A stretch of 64,000 nucleotides of DNA, taken from contig JAJRXC010000017.1 in NCBI GenBank assembly GCA_024276495.1, positions 1 to 64,000 of the forward strand, written 5' to 3'. Positions 38,206 to 48,406 of the stretch are shown here, piece after piece. Both the position numbers and the translations under genes were made by a program. Source of the DNA: Actinomycetes bacterium. GTDB lineage: Bacteria; Actinomycetota; Acidimicrobiia; Acidimicrobiales; Aldehydirespiratoraceae. Within the stretch, counting starts at the first letter, position 1, and each line of letters starts with the position of its first letter. The notes under the pieces were generated by a model, which had not been told where the DNA came from, searched no databases, and saw only the letters and a program-made list of their open reading frames with translations.

Positions 38206-41151
38206 TCACGGCAGAACCTTGGCCACCTCGACCGACGCCGGATCCGCATAGAGGACCGCGGCGAGGTCACGGACATCGTTTCGTGTGACCCGTTCGAGCA
38301 TGGCGAAGCGCTGGTCGGGTTGCAGCGGACGTTGATCCGGAAAACGGGTGATGGCCAGATTCGCGGTGAGGAAGAGCGCGTCGTTCACGAATCCGTAGTC
38401 GTTTCCGATGACCCGGATGGCTCGATTGAACTCATCGGCACTCGGACCGGTGATCGCCAGCTCGATCAGGATCGACTCCAACGCGTCCTCGATCTCGGAG
38501 AGACGGGCCGGATCTCCATCGACCTGGATGAACGAACCGAGGCCGGGCTCACCGGCTCGGCTGATGCTGATCTCGGCGAAGCCGCCGTAGGACGCACCCA
38601 ACTCCTCCCGGATGACGTCGGTGATCGCGTTGGTGATGATGGTGGAGAGGACGACCGATGTCACCTCGGTCGGACCGTCGACCTCGCCAACCCACCAATC
38701 GAACCGGGTGACGCCGCCGTTGGCCGTTCCCGCGGACAGCGTGACCTCCCCGCGCAGACGAGTGGTCGGGAAGTCGACTCCGAGATCGACCCACGAGTCG
38801 TCGGGCCCGGTCGGCAGCGTGCCGAGATAGCGGGCGGCGAGATCGAACGCCGTGTCGGCGTCGATGTCGCCCACGATCGCGACATGGAGATCGTCGACGG
38901 TCGAGAACCGATCCGCGAAGATCGACCGGAGGGTCGACGCGTCGAGTCCGTCGATGTCGCCCTGGTCGAGGAGAAGGTCGTAGCGGTCGTCGCCGCCGGC
39001 CAGCAGGTCGTCCAACACGACGGAGAGTCGCAGATCCGGGTCTGTCCGGGCTGCCTCGAGCGTCGTGGCCGCGGCCCGAGAAACCGACCGCAGGGCGACA
39101 TCGTCGACCCGCGGTTCGGTCATCGTGAGGTTGATCAGCGCGAACAGCGCTTCGGCGTCGCTCGTCGCGGCGCGGGCGGTGATCAACTCCTCGGATTCGT
39201 CGATCGCGGCGCTCATCGTGATGTCGCGGCTCTCGAGATAGCGTTCGACCGTTGCCGTGTCGTGGGGCCCGACTCCGCTGGAGAGAACGGCATCGACGGC
39301 GGTTCGGGCCAGGGCCAGATCGGGTTCGTCGAGCGCACTCCAACCCCCGCTGGACTCCAACCAGACATCGAAGGACCCTTCGGTGATGCTGGTCTGCTGG
39401 AACGTGACGACCACCCCGTTCTCGAACGTCCACTCCTCGACGGTTCCCTCGCGGGTCTCGCGGCTGCGACGATTCGTCGTCGCAGCCGGCTCCGGACGGT
39501 CCATCAGCGCGTCGATCGACGGAACCTCGGCACCGGATCCGGCCGGCCGCGCGTTGTCGAGCACCTCGCGTAGCCGGGCTGCGGTGGGCATGTCGCCGGG
39601 GTCGTCGCCGACCTCGATGATGATCGGGCCGCTCGAGCCGAGCAACCAGCGCCAGAAGTTCGTCAGCTCGTCGGCCCGGAGGCCTTCGATGACGCTGCGT
39701 TGACGGCGAATGCGGTTCTCGGCGTCGTCGAGCGAGCTTCCCTCGAGGAAGTAGCTGCTGAGCGCGTTGGCGTACTCGAAGTCCTGGGTCGATCCGAGCG
39801 TCGCCAGCTCGTCGTCGAGGGCGCCGAGCATCACCTCTCTCATGCGGGCGACGTCGTCGTCGCCGAAGCCGTCGACGGCCGCGGCCAGGAGCTGGGCGAG
39901 GAACTGCTCGAGGCCCGTGTCGAGCGCCGGCGCCTGCAGGCTGGTGCCGAAGTACCGAAGCCCGCGATTGACCGCGAACGTCTCGAGGAACGGAGGCTGA
40001 TCGACATCGAGATCGCCTCGCTGGAACGCTTCGCCGAGTCGGCTCTCGAGCATCACGGCGACGGCGTTCTCGATCAGCGTCATGCGCTCACCGCCGACGG
40101 TTCCGGTGTCCCAGACCGGCAGTCGGATGTCGAGGGAGAGATAGTCGGCGGCGTTGTCGGGCTGGACGATCACCTCGACGACCGGGGTGGGGTCGAGCGG
40201 AACCGACACCGGTTGGCGGATCGGGGGATCCGGTGTCCGGGTGGCGAGATCGGAGAACCGGTCCCGGACCGCCCGCTCCATGTCGTCGAGGGGGAGGTCG
40301 CCGACCACGACGACGGCCATGTTGTCGGGACGGTACCAGTCGTCGTAGAAGGCCCGAAGGGTGTCGGCCCGGGTCGCTTCGATGAGATCGGCATCGCCGA
40401 TCACCAGGTGGCCCTCGTAGGGGGTCCCGGCGGTGTAGATCTCCTCAAAACGCGTGAGGATGATCCCATCGACGGATTCGCGGCCCTGGCGCAGCTCATC
40501 GCGAACCACGCCGACCTCGGCGGCGACATCGGCCTCCACGAGCGTCGCGCGTGAGGCCCATTCGCTCAAGACGTCGAAGGCGACCGCCACCGCCGAGGGG
40601 TCGAACGTGGGTGCCCCGAGGAGGAACACGGTCTCGTCATAGCTCGTGTAGGCGTTGACATCGGCGCCGAACGAGATTCCCAGGCGTTGGAGTTGGGCAG
40701 CCAGCTCGTTGCCCGGGAACGCCTCCGTGCCGTTGAACATCATGTGTTCGAGGAAATGCGCGCTTCCGTCGAGACCGTTGGCTTGTTGGAGTGAGCCGGC
40801 GTCGATCACGAGTCGGAGGTCGAGGCTCCCGCCCGGTGTGGAGTTGCGTCGCAACAGGTAGGTGAGGCCGTTGTCGAGCGTTCCGATGCGGAAGTCGCGG
40901 TCGACCGGGAGCGGCGTCGGGTCGGGATCGGGCGCGGCAGCAGCCGGGATCCCCTGCGGGTTCCCGTCGACCGTGTCGGGGAGCGGCGTCGGGGTCGGAC
41001 TCGTGGTGTCGGGGGGCTGCTCCACCGTCTCGCTCGCGGTGCCCCCGATCTCGTCGAGGATGGCGTCGACGTCGGGATCATCGGCGCACGCGGCCGCGAT
41101 CAGCGCCGCGGCGAACAAGACAGCGATGAAGCGGATCGTGGGAAAACGCAT
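38206..41151 (-). CDS. M16 (pitrilysin-like) metallopeptidase lipoprotein
   Basis: Lipobox LIAAAC; HFLEHMMFNGTEAFP (HxxEH); C-terminal M16 repeat. Confidence 0.92.
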   Translation of the reverse strand: MRFPTIRFIAVLFAAALIAAACADDPDVDAILDEIGGTASETVEQPPDTTSPTPTPLPDTVDGNPQGIPAAAAPDPDPTPLPVDRDFRIGTLDNGLTYLLRRNSTPGGSLDLRLVIDAGSLQQANGLDGSAHFLEHMMFNGTEAFPGNELAAQLQRLGISFGADVNAYTSYDETVFLLGAPTFDPSAVAVAFDVLSEWASRATLVEADVAAEVGVVRDELRQGRESVDGIILTRFEEIYTAGTPYEGHLVIGDADLIEATRADTLRAFYDDWYRPDNMAVVVVGDLPLDDMERAVRDRFSDLATRTPDPPIRQPVSVPLDPTPVVEVIVQPDNAADYLSLDIRLPVWDTGTVGGERMTLIENAVAVMLESRLGEAFQRGDLDVDQPPFLETFAVNRGLRYFGTSLQAPALDTGLEQFLAQLLAAAVDGFGDDDVARMREVMLGALDDELATLGSTQDFEYANALSSYFLEGSSLDDAENRIRRQRSVIEGLRADELTNFWRWLLGSSGPIIIEVGDDPGDMPTAARLREVLDNARPAGSGAEVPSIDALMDRPEPAATTNRRSRETREGTVEEWTFENGVVVTFQQTSITEGSFDVWLESSGGWSALDEPDLALARTAVDAVLSSGVGPHDTATVERYLESRDITMSAAIDESEELITARAATSDAEALFALINLTMTEPRVDDVALRSVSRAAATTLEAARTDPDLRLSVVLDDLLAGGDDRYDLLLDQGDIDGLDASTLRSIFADRFSTVDDLHVAIVGDIDADTAFDLAARYLGTLPTGPDDSWVDLGVDFPTTRLRGEVTLSAGTANGGVTRFDWWVGEVDGPTEVTSVVLSTIITNAITDVIREELGASYGGFAEISISRAGEPGLGSFIQVDGDPARLSEIEDALESILIELAITGPSADEFNRAIRVIGNDYGFVNDALFLTANLAITRFPDQRPLQPDQRFAMLERVTRNDVRDLAAVLYADPASVEVAKVLP

Positions 41152-41158
41152 TGAGTGG

Positions 41159-41164
41159 ACCCTA
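41159..41164 (-). promoter_or_regulatory. Putative -10 (TAGGGT), leaderless promoter of M16 peptidase
   Basis: 7 nt upstream of ATG at 41151 (minus strand). Confidence 0.45.
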
Positions 41165-41187
41165 CCGGCAACGACGGTCGCGGTCGG

Positions 41188-42309
41188 TCAGACCCGCGGC
41201 TCCACGGCCCAGGCCTCGAGGGGCGCGTAGCGGGGTTTGATGATCTGTTCGATGACCTGGAGACGTTCCCGGAACGGGAGGAAGCTCGACTTCATGGCGT
41301 TGACCGTGAGCCAGCGGATCCGGTCCCAGCCGTAGTCGAACGCCTCGGTGAGCGCGGCCATCTCCGATGTCATCGACACCCCCGACATCAGCCGGTTGTC
41401 GGTGTTGACCGTCACCCGGAAGCGCAGGTCGATGAGCTCCGCGATCGGATGGTCGGCGATCACGTCGACCACGCCGGTGTTGACATTCGACGTGGGGCAC
41501 ACCTCGAGCGGGATCCGACGGTCGCGGATGAAGTGGGCGAGTCGCCCCAGCTCGGGTTCGCCCTCATCGGCCCCCGTGATGTCCTCGATGATCCGGATGC
41601 CGTGGCCGAGCCGTTCGGCCCCACACCATTGCACGGCCTTCCAGATCGACCGGGGGCCATACGCCTCGCCGGCGTGGATCGTGATGTGGAAGTTCTCCCG
41701 ATGGCAGTACTGGAAGGCGAGGAGGTGGTCGTCGGGCGGAAACCCGTCTTCGGGGCCGGCGATGTCGAAACCGACGACCCCGTCATCGCGGGCCCGGACC
41801 GCGGCCTGGGCCACCTCCAGCGAGTTGTGCTGATGACGCATGGCGGAGCAGATCGCCCGGATCGTCAGATCGGTCCCGGCGCTTCCCGCCGCGAACCCGG
41901 CCAGCACCGCCTCGACCACACCATCGAGGGAAAGCCCCTTTTCGGTGTGGAGCTCCGGCGCGAATCGGATCTCCGCGTAGACGACGCCGTCGGCGGCGAG
42001 ATCCTCGGCGCACTCCCGGGAGACCCGCTCGATCGCCTCGGCGGTCTGCATCACCGCGACCGTGTGGGCGAACGTCTCGAGATAGAGGGTGAGGTCCTTG
42101 CGGTTGGCCCCCCGCTGCATCCATGTGGTCAGCGCCTCGGGATCGTCGGCAGGAAGCCCGGTGTAGCCGATGTCGTCGGCGATCTCGATGATCGTGTCGG
42201 CTCGCAGCCCTCCGTCGAGATGGTCGTGGAGCACGACCTTGGGCGCCCGCCGTATTCGCTCGAACGTGGGTGGCCCGACGTCGAGGGATGCACTGGCTGC
42301 GGTGGTCAT
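41188..42309 (-). CDS. add: Adenosine deaminase
   Basis: PKVVLHDHLDGGLR; HAGEAYGP; CPTSNVNTG; VTVNTDNRLMSG. Confidence 0.94.
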   Translation of the reverse strand: MTTAASASLDVGPPTFERIRRAPKVVLHDHLDGGLRADTIIEIADDIGYTGLPADDPEALTTWMQRGANRKDLTLYLETFAHTVAVMQTAEAIERVSRECAEDLAADGVVYAEIRFAPELHTEKGLSLDGVVEAVLAGFAAGSAGTDLTIRAICSAMRHQHNSLEVAQAAVRARDDGVVGFDIAGPEDGFPPDDHLLAFQYCHRENFHITIHAGEAYGPRSIWKAVQWCGAERLGHGIRIIEDITGADEGEPELGRLAHFIRDRRIPLEVCPTSNVNTGVVDVIADHPIAELIDLRFRVTVNTDNRLMSGVSMTSEMAALTEAFDYGWDRIRWLTVNAMKSSFLPFRERLQVIEQIIKPRYAPLEAWAVEPRV

Positions 42310-42328
42310 GTCTCAGGTTACGCCGCGC

Positions 42329-43171
42329 TCACCGGTCGAACCCTCGCAGCGGCATGGAAGGGCGGCGCTGCAGCCAGTTGTCGGCGGGATAGGTCGCGGT
42401 GCCGTCGATCAGGTGGAGGGTGTAGGCGTGTCGACTCTTCGTGGACGTGTTGGGGGCGCTCCAGTGAGGAAGGGTGCCGTGGAGGACGACCATCGTTCCC
42501 TTCTCCGCCTCCAACGGAACGAGATCGTCGACCGGCCAGGGGCTCGGATCGAGAACCTCCATCACGGTGCCGGCGCCCTGGCGGCGCAGCCGGGTGCGCG
42601 CCGGTTCGCGGTGGTGGCCGGGAGCGGCCCACAGGCAGCCGTTGTCGATCGTCGCGTCTTCGATCGCGAACCAGAAGCCGATCACCGACTGCGGCTCGGT
42701 CCACAAGAAGGTGTGGTCGCAGTGGCAGGTGACCTCACCCCCGATGTCGGGCTGCTTGAAGATGTACATCGACTGGAGCAACAAGGGGTCGCGCAGGCCG
42801 ACATCGGCCGCCAACTCGGCCAACATCGGGGTGCGACTGAACCGATCGAACACCGGATCGAGGTCGTGCATCGCGTGGCCCAGCTTGTTGACGGCGAGCT
42901 CGAGTGGACGGGTGAGCTCGCCGTCGACGACGGCGCCGTCCTCGAGGAACCAGCGCACGACATCACCCGACGTGAGGAAGTACTCCTCTTGGGCATGGTC
43001 CTGGCTGGTCGTGTCGAACACGGTGAGTCCACCGTCGACCGACGGGTCGGCCGCGGCGAGCTTCGCGATGACGTGTTCGCGCAGTTCGTCGCAGGCCGCA
43101 GGGTCGACCGCGCCCGGGAGCACGACGAAGCCGTCGCGTTCCCAATCGACGAGCTGGGCGGACGTCAACAT
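42329..43171 (-). CDS. Phytanoyl-CoA dioxygenase (PhyH)-like Fe(II)/2-oxoglutarate oxygenase
   Basis: CHCDHTFLWTEP (HxD) and distal H in HGTLPHWSAPNTS; WERDGFVVLPGAVD N-terminus. Confidence 0.85.
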   Translation of the reverse strand: MLTSAQLVDWERDGFVVLPGAVDPAACDELREHVIAKLAAADPSVDGGLTVFDTTSQDHAQEEYFLTSGDVVRWFLEDGAVVDGELTRPLELAVNKLGHAMHDLDPVFDRFSRTPMLAELAADVGLRDPLLLQSMYIFKQPDIGGEVTCHCDHTFLWTEPQSVIGFWFAIEDATIDNGCLWAAPGHHREPARTRLRRQGAGTVMEVLDPSPWPVDDLVPLEAEKGTMVVLHGTLPHWSAPNTSTKSRHAYTLHLIDGTATYPADNWLQRRPSMPLRGFDR

Positions 43172-43195
43172 GGTTCGACCCTACGCCGAACGACG

Positions 43196-44461
43196 CTACG
43201 TCTCGCCCCGGCGGTAGATCTGGCCGTCGGCCGCGGGCATTCGCAGGCGTTGAGAGAAGAAAACGAGCACGACGAGCACGATCACGAACGGCAAGATGTT
43301 GATCCACCAGTTGGGCACCGTGTCGGACAGGAAGTACCACAACGCGGCGAGCGCGCCGAGAATGCCGGCGAGAACCGCATCGACCCGTCGGCCGCGGGAC
43401 ACGGCCCAGACCAGCACCAGGGCGAGGGCGATGGTGTTGACGAGGAGCAGCGAGTGCGAGCCGGCCCCGCCGAGGTCACGCAGCCCGAGTCCGAAGGGAT
43501 AGCCGAAGAGCATGGAGCCGGCCATGATCCCGCCGGGGCGCCAGTTCCCGAAGATGAGGGCCGCGAGGCCGATGAAGCCCCGGCCGTTGGTCTGTCCTTC
43601 CTGATAGATGCCGGACAGCTCGGGGCTGACGATGATGGCGCCACCGAGACCGGCCAGGGCGCCGCTGATGGTGACGGCGATGTACTTGTAGCGGTAGATG
43701 TCGATGCCCTGCGATTCGCCGCTTTGTGGGTGTTCGCCGCAGATGCGCAACCGAAGCCCGAAGCGGGTCTTCCAGATCACCCATGCGGTGAGCGGAACGA
43801 AGGCCAGCGCGATGATCGTCGCGAACGAGATCTGGGCCACGAGCCCGCGGGTGAGGCTCGTGACGTCGGAGAGGAAGAACCAGTCCTTCTTCGTGACCCA
43901 GCCGAGCAGATCGGGAGATTCCCAGCTGCCGACGTTGCCGCCGGCGAAGAACGGGAGGGTGAACCTCCCGACGCCGGGAACCCGCGGTGACTGGGTGATC
44001 GACCCGCCGTCGTAGCCGGTGAGGATCTCCGACGACAGGAATCGGGTGATGCCGGGTGCCAGGACGTTGATCGCGACACCGGAGATGATGTGGTCGACGC
44101 CGAACGAGACGGTCGCGACCGCGTGGAGCAGACCGCCGAACGAGCCTCCCAACGCCCCGATCGCCAGACCCCACCACGGCCCGTAGTTGATGGCCCCCCA
44201 GGCCCCGAACCAGGTGCCGAGGACCATCATCCCCTCGAGGCCGATGTTGACGATGCCGGCCCGCTCGGAGTAGAGACCGCCGAGGCCGGCCAGCATGATC
44301 GGGACGGCCCAGCGCAGCATCGCCTGTGACGAGCTGGTCGTGGTGAGGCGTTCGGTGTCGTCGAAACCCTGAACCACCGTCAAGACGAAGATTCCGGCGG
44401 CGGCGTAGAGCATCCAGCGGGCCCACGCGGGGAGCTGAGCGAGCCTGGTGAAGGTGATCAT
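43196..44461 (-). CDS. ABC transporter permease (BMP-type nucleoside uptake)
   Basis: GGLYSERAGIVNIGLEGMMVLGTWFG; ATG overlaps upstream permease stop. Confidence 0.9.
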   Translation of the reverse strand: MITFTRLAQLPAWARWMLYAAAGIFVLTVVQGFDDTERLTTTSSSQAMLRWAVPIMLAGLGGLYSERAGIVNIGLEGMMVLGTWFGAWGAINYGPWWGLAIGALGGSFGGLLHAVATVSFGVDHIISGVAINVLAPGITRFLSSEILTGYDGGSITQSPRVPGVGRFTLPFFAGGNVGSWESPDLLGWVTKKDWFFLSDVTSLTRGLVAQISFATIIALAFVPLTAWVIWKTRFGLRLRICGEHPQSGESQGIDIYRYKYIAVTISGALAGLGGAIIVSPELSGIYQEGQTNGRGFIGLAALIFGNWRPGGIMAGSMLFGYPFGLGLRDLGGAGSHSLLLVNTIALALVLVWAVSRGRRVDAVLAGILGALAALWYFLSDTVPNWWINILPFVIVLVVLVFFSQRLRMPAADGQIYRRGET

Positions 44462-45576
44462 GTCGCTCCCACCGCGAGCGCGGCGGCAGCCGATGCCGCC
44501 TCGTCGCGTTCTCGTATCCGTCTCACGACTTCGTAGGCCACCACGGCGGCGAGGATGATGACGCCCTGCATGATCTGGACGATCTCCCGTGATGCGGCAC
44601 CGGTGACCTGGAGGATCCCCGAGGAGATGTCGAGGAACGCGAAGATCAGTGCGCCGAGCGCGATGCCGGCCGGGTGGTTGCGGCCGAGAAGCGCCACGGC
44701 GATCCCGGCGAACCCGAGCCCCTTGATCGGGTTGGACGGGAAGAAACCGGTGTCCATCAGCTCGGGAAGGCCGACGAGGCCGGCCACCGCACCCGACAGC
44801 ACCATCGATGCGACGATCATTCGCTTCGGCGAGATGCCGCCGGCCCGGGCGGCCGTGGGGTTCATGCCGCTGGCCCGGAGGTCGAATCCGAAGACCGTGC
44901 GGTTGAGCAGCACGTGGTAGAGCAGACCGACGGCGACCGCGACGAGCAGCACCGCGGTGAGCTCCTTGCCCTGACGGATGTCGCGGGTCACGAGCTCCAG
45001 CCAGCTGTTGATGTCGGGTAGCAGCCCGCTGCCGGCGATCGGTTCGGTGCCGACCCGACCCCCGGTCGCGCTGATCTCGCCGCCCGCCTGCCACTCGGTG
45101 ATCAGCCACGCCACGATGCCCGAGATCGCGATCGCGTTGAGCATGATCGTCGAGATGACCTCGTTGACCCCGCGGGTGACCTTGAGGGCGCCGGCCAGGC
45201 CCGAATAGGCCCCGCCGACGATCATCGCCACGCTGATGATCACGGTGACGTGCAACGCGGCGGGAAGCGACACCTGGCCGCCCACATAGGCCGCGACGAT
45301 GAACGCGAAGAGGTACTGGCCTTCGACACCGATGTTGAACAGGTTCATCCGGAAGCCGATGGCCGCCGCGACGCCGGAGAGGTACAGCGGTGTCGCCCGG
45401 TTCAAGATGTCGACCTGGGTCTCGAGCTTGCTCGCGTGCTTGAGCATGTCGCCGTACGCGTCGAGCGGGTTGCTGCCCGAGATGAGCAGCACGATCGAGG
45501 ACAGGCCGATGGCGAACGCGAGGGCCGCGACCGGCGCGGCGACGGCCAGGACGACCCGGCGGGTGGTTCCGTTCAC
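44458..45576 (-). CDS. ABC transporter permease (BMP-type nucleoside uptake)
   Basis: GFRMNLFNIGVEGQYLFAFIVAAYVG; GTG start overlaps ATPase stop. Confidence 0.9.
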   Translation of the reverse strand: MNGTTRRVVLAVAAPVAALAFAIGLSSIVLLISGSNPLDAYGDMLKHASKLETQVDILNRATPLYLSGVAAAIGFRMNLFNIGVEGQYLFAFIVAAYVGGQVSLPAALHVTVIISVAMIVGGAYSGLAGALKVTRGVNEVISTIMLNAIAISGIVAWLITEWQAGGEISATGGRVGTEPIAGSGLLPDINSWLELVTRDIRQGKELTAVLLVAVAVGLLYHVLLNRTVFGFDLRASGMNPTAARAGGISPKRMIVASMVLSGAVAGLVGLPELMDTGFFPSNPIKGLGFAGIAVALLGRNHPAGIALGALIFAFLDISSGILQVTGAASREIVQIMQGVIILAAVVAYEVVRRIRERDEAASAAAALAVGAT

Positions 45577-47096
45577 GATGCCTCCTCGAGCGACGCCCCC
45601 GTCATGTACGCCCCGAGGTCGCGCGGGGTGACGTCGGTCGGGTCGAGGGTCGCGACCAGCGAACCGCGCAGCATGACGACGATGGTGTCGGACAGGCCGA
45701 TGAGCTCGTCGAGGTCGGCGGAGATGAGCAGGGTCGCCATGCCCGCGGCGCGAGCGGCACGGATGGCGTCCCACACGGCGGCCTGGGCACCGACATCGAT
45801 GCCCCGGGTCGGGTGGGCGGCGATGAGCACCGACGGGTTCGCGACCAGCTCCCGACCGATGATGAGTTTCTGCTGGTTTCCACCGGACAGGGCATGGGCC
45901 GCGACATCGATGTTCGGGGTGCGAACGTCGAACTCCTCGCGGACCTCCTCGGTACGCGCCTTCGAGCCGGCCCGATCGAGCCACGGTCCGTGGGCGTAGG
46001 GAGGTTCGGTCTGATGGCCGAGGGCCACGTTCTCCCACAGCGGCGCGGCGAGCAGAAGGCCCTCGCGGTGGCGGTCCTGCGGCACATAGCCGAGGCCTTG
46101 TTGGCGGCGGTGGCGGACACTGGTCGTCGTGATGTCGTGGCCGAGGAGCACGATGTGTCCGGACGCGGCGTCACGGGTGCCCATGATCGCGTCGGTGAGC
46201 TCCGTCTGGCCGTTGCCCTCGACCCCGGCGATTCCGACGATCTCACCGCGATGCACGGTCACGCTGACGTGTTCGACCACGGGGCGTTCGTCGTCGTCGA
46301 GCACGGTGAGGTCCCGCACTTCGAGCCCGACCTCGTCGGTCACCGTCGACCGGGTGGTCTGGGGGGTCGGAAGCTCCGAACCGACCATGAGCTCGGCGAG
46401 GTCGCCGGCGCTCACCTCGTCGGGCTTGACGGTGGCCACCGTGTGCCCCTGCCGCAGCACCGTGATGGTGTCGGCGATCTCGAGCACCTCGTCGAGCTTG
46501 TGGTCGATGAAGAGGATCGTCGCGCCGTCGGCTCTCAGGTCGCGCATGTTGCGGAACAGCTCGTCGACCTCCTGGGGAACCAGTACCGCGGTGGGCTCGT
46601 CGAGGATGAGGATCTTGGCCCCGCGGTAGAGGACCTTGATGATCTCGACCCGTTGCCGTTCGCCGACCTCGAGGCGCTCGACGAGGTCGTCGGGGTCGAT
46701 GGTGAGGCCGTAGGCGTCGCCGACCTCGCGGAGGTGGGCTCGGGCGTTCTCGAAGTCGATGCGGCCGCCCGACTTCACCGGTTCGGCGCCGATGATGACG
46801 TTCTCGAGCACGGTGAGTTGGTCGGCGAGCATGAAGTGCTGGTGGACCATGCCGATCCCGCGCTCGATCGCTTCGCTGGGCGAGCTGAACGACACCTCTT
46901 CGCCCCGGATCTTCATGGTGCCCTCGTCGGCCGCCTGCATGCCGTAGAGGATCTTCATCAGGGTGGACTTGCCGGCACCGTTCTCGCCGCAGATGGCGTG
47001 GATCTCGCCCTCCTCGACCCGGAGGTTGACGTCGTCGTTGGCGATGACCCCGGGAAAGCGTTTCGTGATCCCGATCAATTCGATGGCTGGCGCCAC
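45573..47096 (-). CDS. Twin-ABC ATPase of nucleoside/sugar-type ABC transporter
   Basis: GENGAGKSTLMKILYG; LDEPTAVLVPQEVDELF; second domain GVEGNGQTEL, ALSGGNQQKLIIGREL. Confidence 0.95.
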   Translation of the reverse strand: MAPAIELIGITKRFPGVIANDDVNLRVEEGEIHAICGENGAGKSTLMKILYGMQAADEGTMKIRGEEVSFSSPSEAIERGIGMVHQHFMLADQLTVLENVIIGAEPVKSGGRIDFENARAHLREVGDAYGLTIDPDDLVERLEVGERQRVEIIKVLYRGAKILILDEPTAVLVPQEVDELFRNMRDLRADGATILFIDHKLDEVLEIADTITVLRQGHTVATVKPDEVSAGDLAELMVGSELPTPQTTRSTVTDEVGLEVRDLTVLDDDERPVVEHVSVTVHRGEIVGIAGVEGNGQTELTDAIMGTRDAASGHIVLLGHDITTTSVRHRRQQGLGYVPQDRHREGLLLAAPLWENVALGHQTEPPYAHGPWLDRAGSKARTEEVREEFDVRTPNIDVAAHALSGGNQQKLIIGRELVANPSVLIAAHPTRGIDVGAQAAVWDAIRAARAAGMATLLISADLDELIGLSDTIVVMLRGSLVATLDPTDVTPRDLGAYMTGASLEEAS

Positions 47097-47135
47097 TCGT
47101 TCCCTCCCCGGTCTGGCCGATCCGTCGAAAACGAC

Positions 47136-47165
47136 GACGGGGCCGGACGTTAGCCCGGCCCCGTC
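47136..47165 (-). terminator. 11-bp hairpin between bmp gene and ABC ATPase gene
   Basis: GACGGGGCCGG-8 nt-CCGGCCCCGTC, followed on the minus strand by GTCGTTTTCG. Confidence 0.55.
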
Positions 47166-47187
47166 GCTTCGTCAGATGTTCAGCGGA

Positions 47188-48267
47188 TTATTCCGGAACC
47201 GTCGGAACGACGATGTCGCCGGCGATGATCTGGGCCTTGAACTCTTCCAGCTGGGGAACGATGTCGTCTATGAACCCACCCGAGGTGGAGTAGCCGACGC
47301 CGTCGATCGCCAGGTCGTAGGTGGTCGGGCCGCCGGTGAAGGTGCCGTCGACGACCGCCTTGATGAAGGTGTAGACCGCGACGTCGACCCGCTTGAGCAT
47401 CGAGGTCAAGATGAACTCCTGCACGGCGGGATCGGCGGTCAGGTACTGATCGGAGTCGACCCCGATCGCCCAGACCCGGTTGGCCATGTCGCTGTGGTCC
47501 TTCGCGGCCTCGAACAGGCCGGCTCCGGTGCCACCGGCCGCGTGGTAGACGACATCGGCGCCGTCTTCGTACATGGCGAGGCCGATCTCCTTGCCCCGGT
47601 CGGGGGCGTTGAAGCCGTCGAAGTCGGGGGCGGCGGTGACGTACTCGCTGAGGATCTCGATGTCGGGGTTGACGGCCTTCGCACCGGCGATGTAGCCGGC
47701 CTCGAAGCGCTCGATCAGGCCGCCTACGCCGCTCACGCCGCCGATGAATCCGATCTTGCCGCTCTCGCTCTTGAGCGCGGCCGCGGCACCGACGAGGAAC
47801 GAGCCCTGCTCCTCACGGAAGCCCGTGCCGGCGATGTTCTCGCCGTACGGAACCGGGGGGTCCTGGGAGAAGTCGAGCATCACGGAATCGATGACGCCGA
47901 AGGAGGTGTCGGGGTTCTCCGCACCGACCGCCGCCACGTCGCCTTCGAACAGGAACCCGACCGCGACCACGAGGTCGCTGGCGTCGGCGCCGAGCTGGAG
48001 CAGCTCCGCCCGGTTGGAGCCGTCGTCGTTCGGCGAGGCCTCGGTGAACGTGATACCGAGCTCCTCCTCGGCGCGCAGGGCGCCGGCGTAGGCCGAGTCG
48101 TTGAACGACTGGTCGCCGCGGCCACCGATGTCGTAGATCAACGAGACGGTGATCGAATCGCCGTCGCCGGCTCCGGCGTCGGTCGTGCTGTCGTCGTTTC
48201 CGCACGCGGCGGCGATCAGCGAGAACGACATGAGAAGACTCAACAGGAGTAGGAGTCGCTTGCGCAT
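47188..48267 (-). CDS. BMP family (nucleoside-binding) lipoprotein
   Basis: Lipobox SLIAAACGND; SLIYDIGGRGDQSFNDSAYAG; GFIGGVSGVGGLIERFEAGYIAGAKAVNPD. Confidence 0.95.
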   Translation of the reverse strand: MRKRLLLLLSLLMSFSLIAAACGNDDSTTDAGAGDGDSITVSLIYDIGGRGDQSFNDSAYAGALRAEEELGITFTEASPNDDGSNRAELLQLGADASDLVVAVGFLFEGDVAAVGAENPDTSFGVIDSVMLDFSQDPPVPYGENIAGTGFREEQGSFLVGAAAALKSESGKIGFIGGVSGVGGLIERFEAGYIAGAKAVNPDIEILSEYVTAAPDFDGFNAPDRGKEIGLAMYEDGADVVYHAAGGTGAGLFEAAKDHSDMANRVWAIGVDSDQYLTADPAVQEFILTSMLKRVDVAVYTFIKAVVDGTFTGGPTTYDLAIDGVGYSTSGGFIDDIVPQLEEFKAQIIAGDIVVPTVPE

Positions 48268-48406
48268 TTGGGCCCTCCAGGGTCCGTGGATAGGGGTTGA
48301 TCCCGATTCGCAGGAATGTCGGAACCAGGGGTAGACGAAACCGTAGCTCGCAACTCGCACTACCGCGCACGAGCGACGAGGAATCTTCGACGGGGATCGG
48401 CCCGCG

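Noticed and set aside
42170-43990. 606-aa plus-strand ORF across the PhyH/permease genes
   Set aside because: Shadow ORF opposite recognised minus-strand genes.
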